Shown in pieces: positions 5,220-5,751 of a stretch of DNA of 5,751 bases. Under the pieces are notes generated by a model that saw nothing but the letters and a program-made list of their open reading frames with translations, did no database searches and was not told where the DNA came from. This stretch comes from Desulfobacterales bacterium. GTDB lineage: Bacteria > Desulfobacterota > Desulfobacteria > Desulfobacterales > JAUWMJ01. The DNA is taken from positions 1 to 5,751 of the forward strand of contig JAUWMJ010000229.1 of the NCBI GenBank assembly GCA_030613225.1, read 5' to 3'. Position numbers and translations under genes: made by a program. Each line of letters opens with the position of its first letter. Positions within the stretch are counted from its first letter, which is position 1.

Positions 5220-5751
5220 ATGGACAATCAAGACTTACGCACACTCCAAATACTTGAAGAGATTGAAAAGGATCAAGCGCCGAGCCAGAGATATCTTGCC
5301 GGAAAGATGAATATATCTCTCGGTCTGGTTAATTCTTTTATAAAAAGACTTGCCCAAAAGGGACTCTTCAAGATTAAATCTATTCCGAAAAACCGGGTAA
5401 AATACATACTTACGCCAAAAGGCGCTGCTGAAAAAACACGACTTACCTATAAATATATACAGTATTCATTTCAGTTCTATAAATCAGCACGCCAGAAATT
5501 GCGGGTATTATTTTCCAGCTTATCGGTAAACGGAAATCTGCGTATTGTCTTTTACGGTGCAAGCGATCTTGCCGAAATAGCATATATCTCTATAAAAGAA
5601 ACACCAATTCAGCTGGTTGCGGTTGTGGACGATAACAAAGAAGGTGACATATTTATGGATTTTGTAATTTCAAGTTCAAATCGCCTTGAAACAATCTCAT
5701 TTGATAAAATCCTTATAACCAGCATCAAGGAACCGGAAAAAGTTTTAGAAA
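5220..5751 (+). CDS. Winged helix-turn-helix regulator with C-terminal Rossmann-like domain, 3' end outside window
   Basis: 177 complete codons are visible and the frame is still open at the edge. The N-terminus (about 5-66) is a MarR-like winged helix: helix LRTLQILEEI, then SQRYLAGKMNI, the recognition helix SLGLVNSFIKRLAQKG (33-48), and a wing ending YILTPKGAAEKTR. A basic, aromatic linker helix (75-98) leads to RIVFYGASDLAEIAYISI (108-125), which looks like the first strand, glycine turn and helix of a nucleotide- or sugar-nucleotide-binding Rossmann fold, followed by a second strand ending VAVVDD (133-138). From memory, proteins of this build occur in Desulfobacterota and related bacteria at the head of exopolysaccharide or lipopolysaccharide clusters and are annotated as EPS-associated MarR-type regulators; no polysaccharide gene is in view here. 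ATG 5220 fits the family start but has no clear Shine-Dalgarno sequence. The ligand and targets are unknown. Confidence 0.85.
   Translation, partial: MDNQDLRTLQILEEIEKDQAPSQRYLAGKMNISLGLVNSFIKRLAQKGLFKIKSIPKNRVKYILTPKGAAEKTRLTYKYIQYSFQFYKSARQKLRVLFSSLSVNGNLRIVFYGASDLAEIAYISIKETPIQLVAVVDDNKEGDIFMDFVISSSNRLETISFDKILITSIKEPEKVLE

Overview
The window holds the end of an aromatic amino acid (shikimate/chorismate/tyrosine) gene cluster, two small genes, and the start of a regulator gene. Base composition is fairly AT-rich and the gene spacers are littered with short repeats. The protein sequences, the spacer repeats built on CACGAAA words, and the winged-helix/Rossmann regulator at the right edge together suggest a Gram-negative anaerobe of the Desulfobacterota (Desulfobacterales-like). 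That placement is inference from recalled family resemblance, not from a search.

Left part (1-4067, all + strand): aroA (EPSP synthase; its first few codons lie before the window), aroK (shikimate kinase), aroC (chorismate synthase) and tyrA (prephenate dehydrogenase). In pathway order they phosphorylate shikimate (aroK), add the enolpyruvyl group (aroA), form chorismate (aroC), and, after a chorismate mutase step not encoded here, oxidise prephenate towards tyrosine (tyrA). aroC and tyrA overlap by four bases (ATGA) and are probably translationally coupled. The aroA-aroK and aroK-aroC gaps (161 and 247 nt) are unusually long for an operon and are filled with small repeats and palindromes.

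Middle part (4068-4834): a 71-codon gene on the - strand converges on tyrA with only 10 nt between the stops. It is followed by a + strand gene for a small exported helix-hairpin-helix protein of the ComEA type, with a strong hairpin in its leader, a very good ribosome binding site, and a hairpin plus T-rich tail behind it that probably terminates it.

Right part (4835-5751): about 385 nt without a convincing gene, containing a possible gene remnant and a 21-nt-period direct repeat. Then comes the 5' part of a regulator gene with an N-terminal winged helix-turn-helix and a C-terminal nucleotide-binding-like fold, cut by the window edge. Proteins of this type are often found at the head of polysaccharide clusters, so such a cluster may lie just outside the window.

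No mobile element genes, tRNA, rRNA or CRISPR array were seen. The core is ordinary metabolism. The items most worth a second look are the regulator, the small convergent gene, the in-frame 12-bp duplication in aroA, and the spacer repeats.
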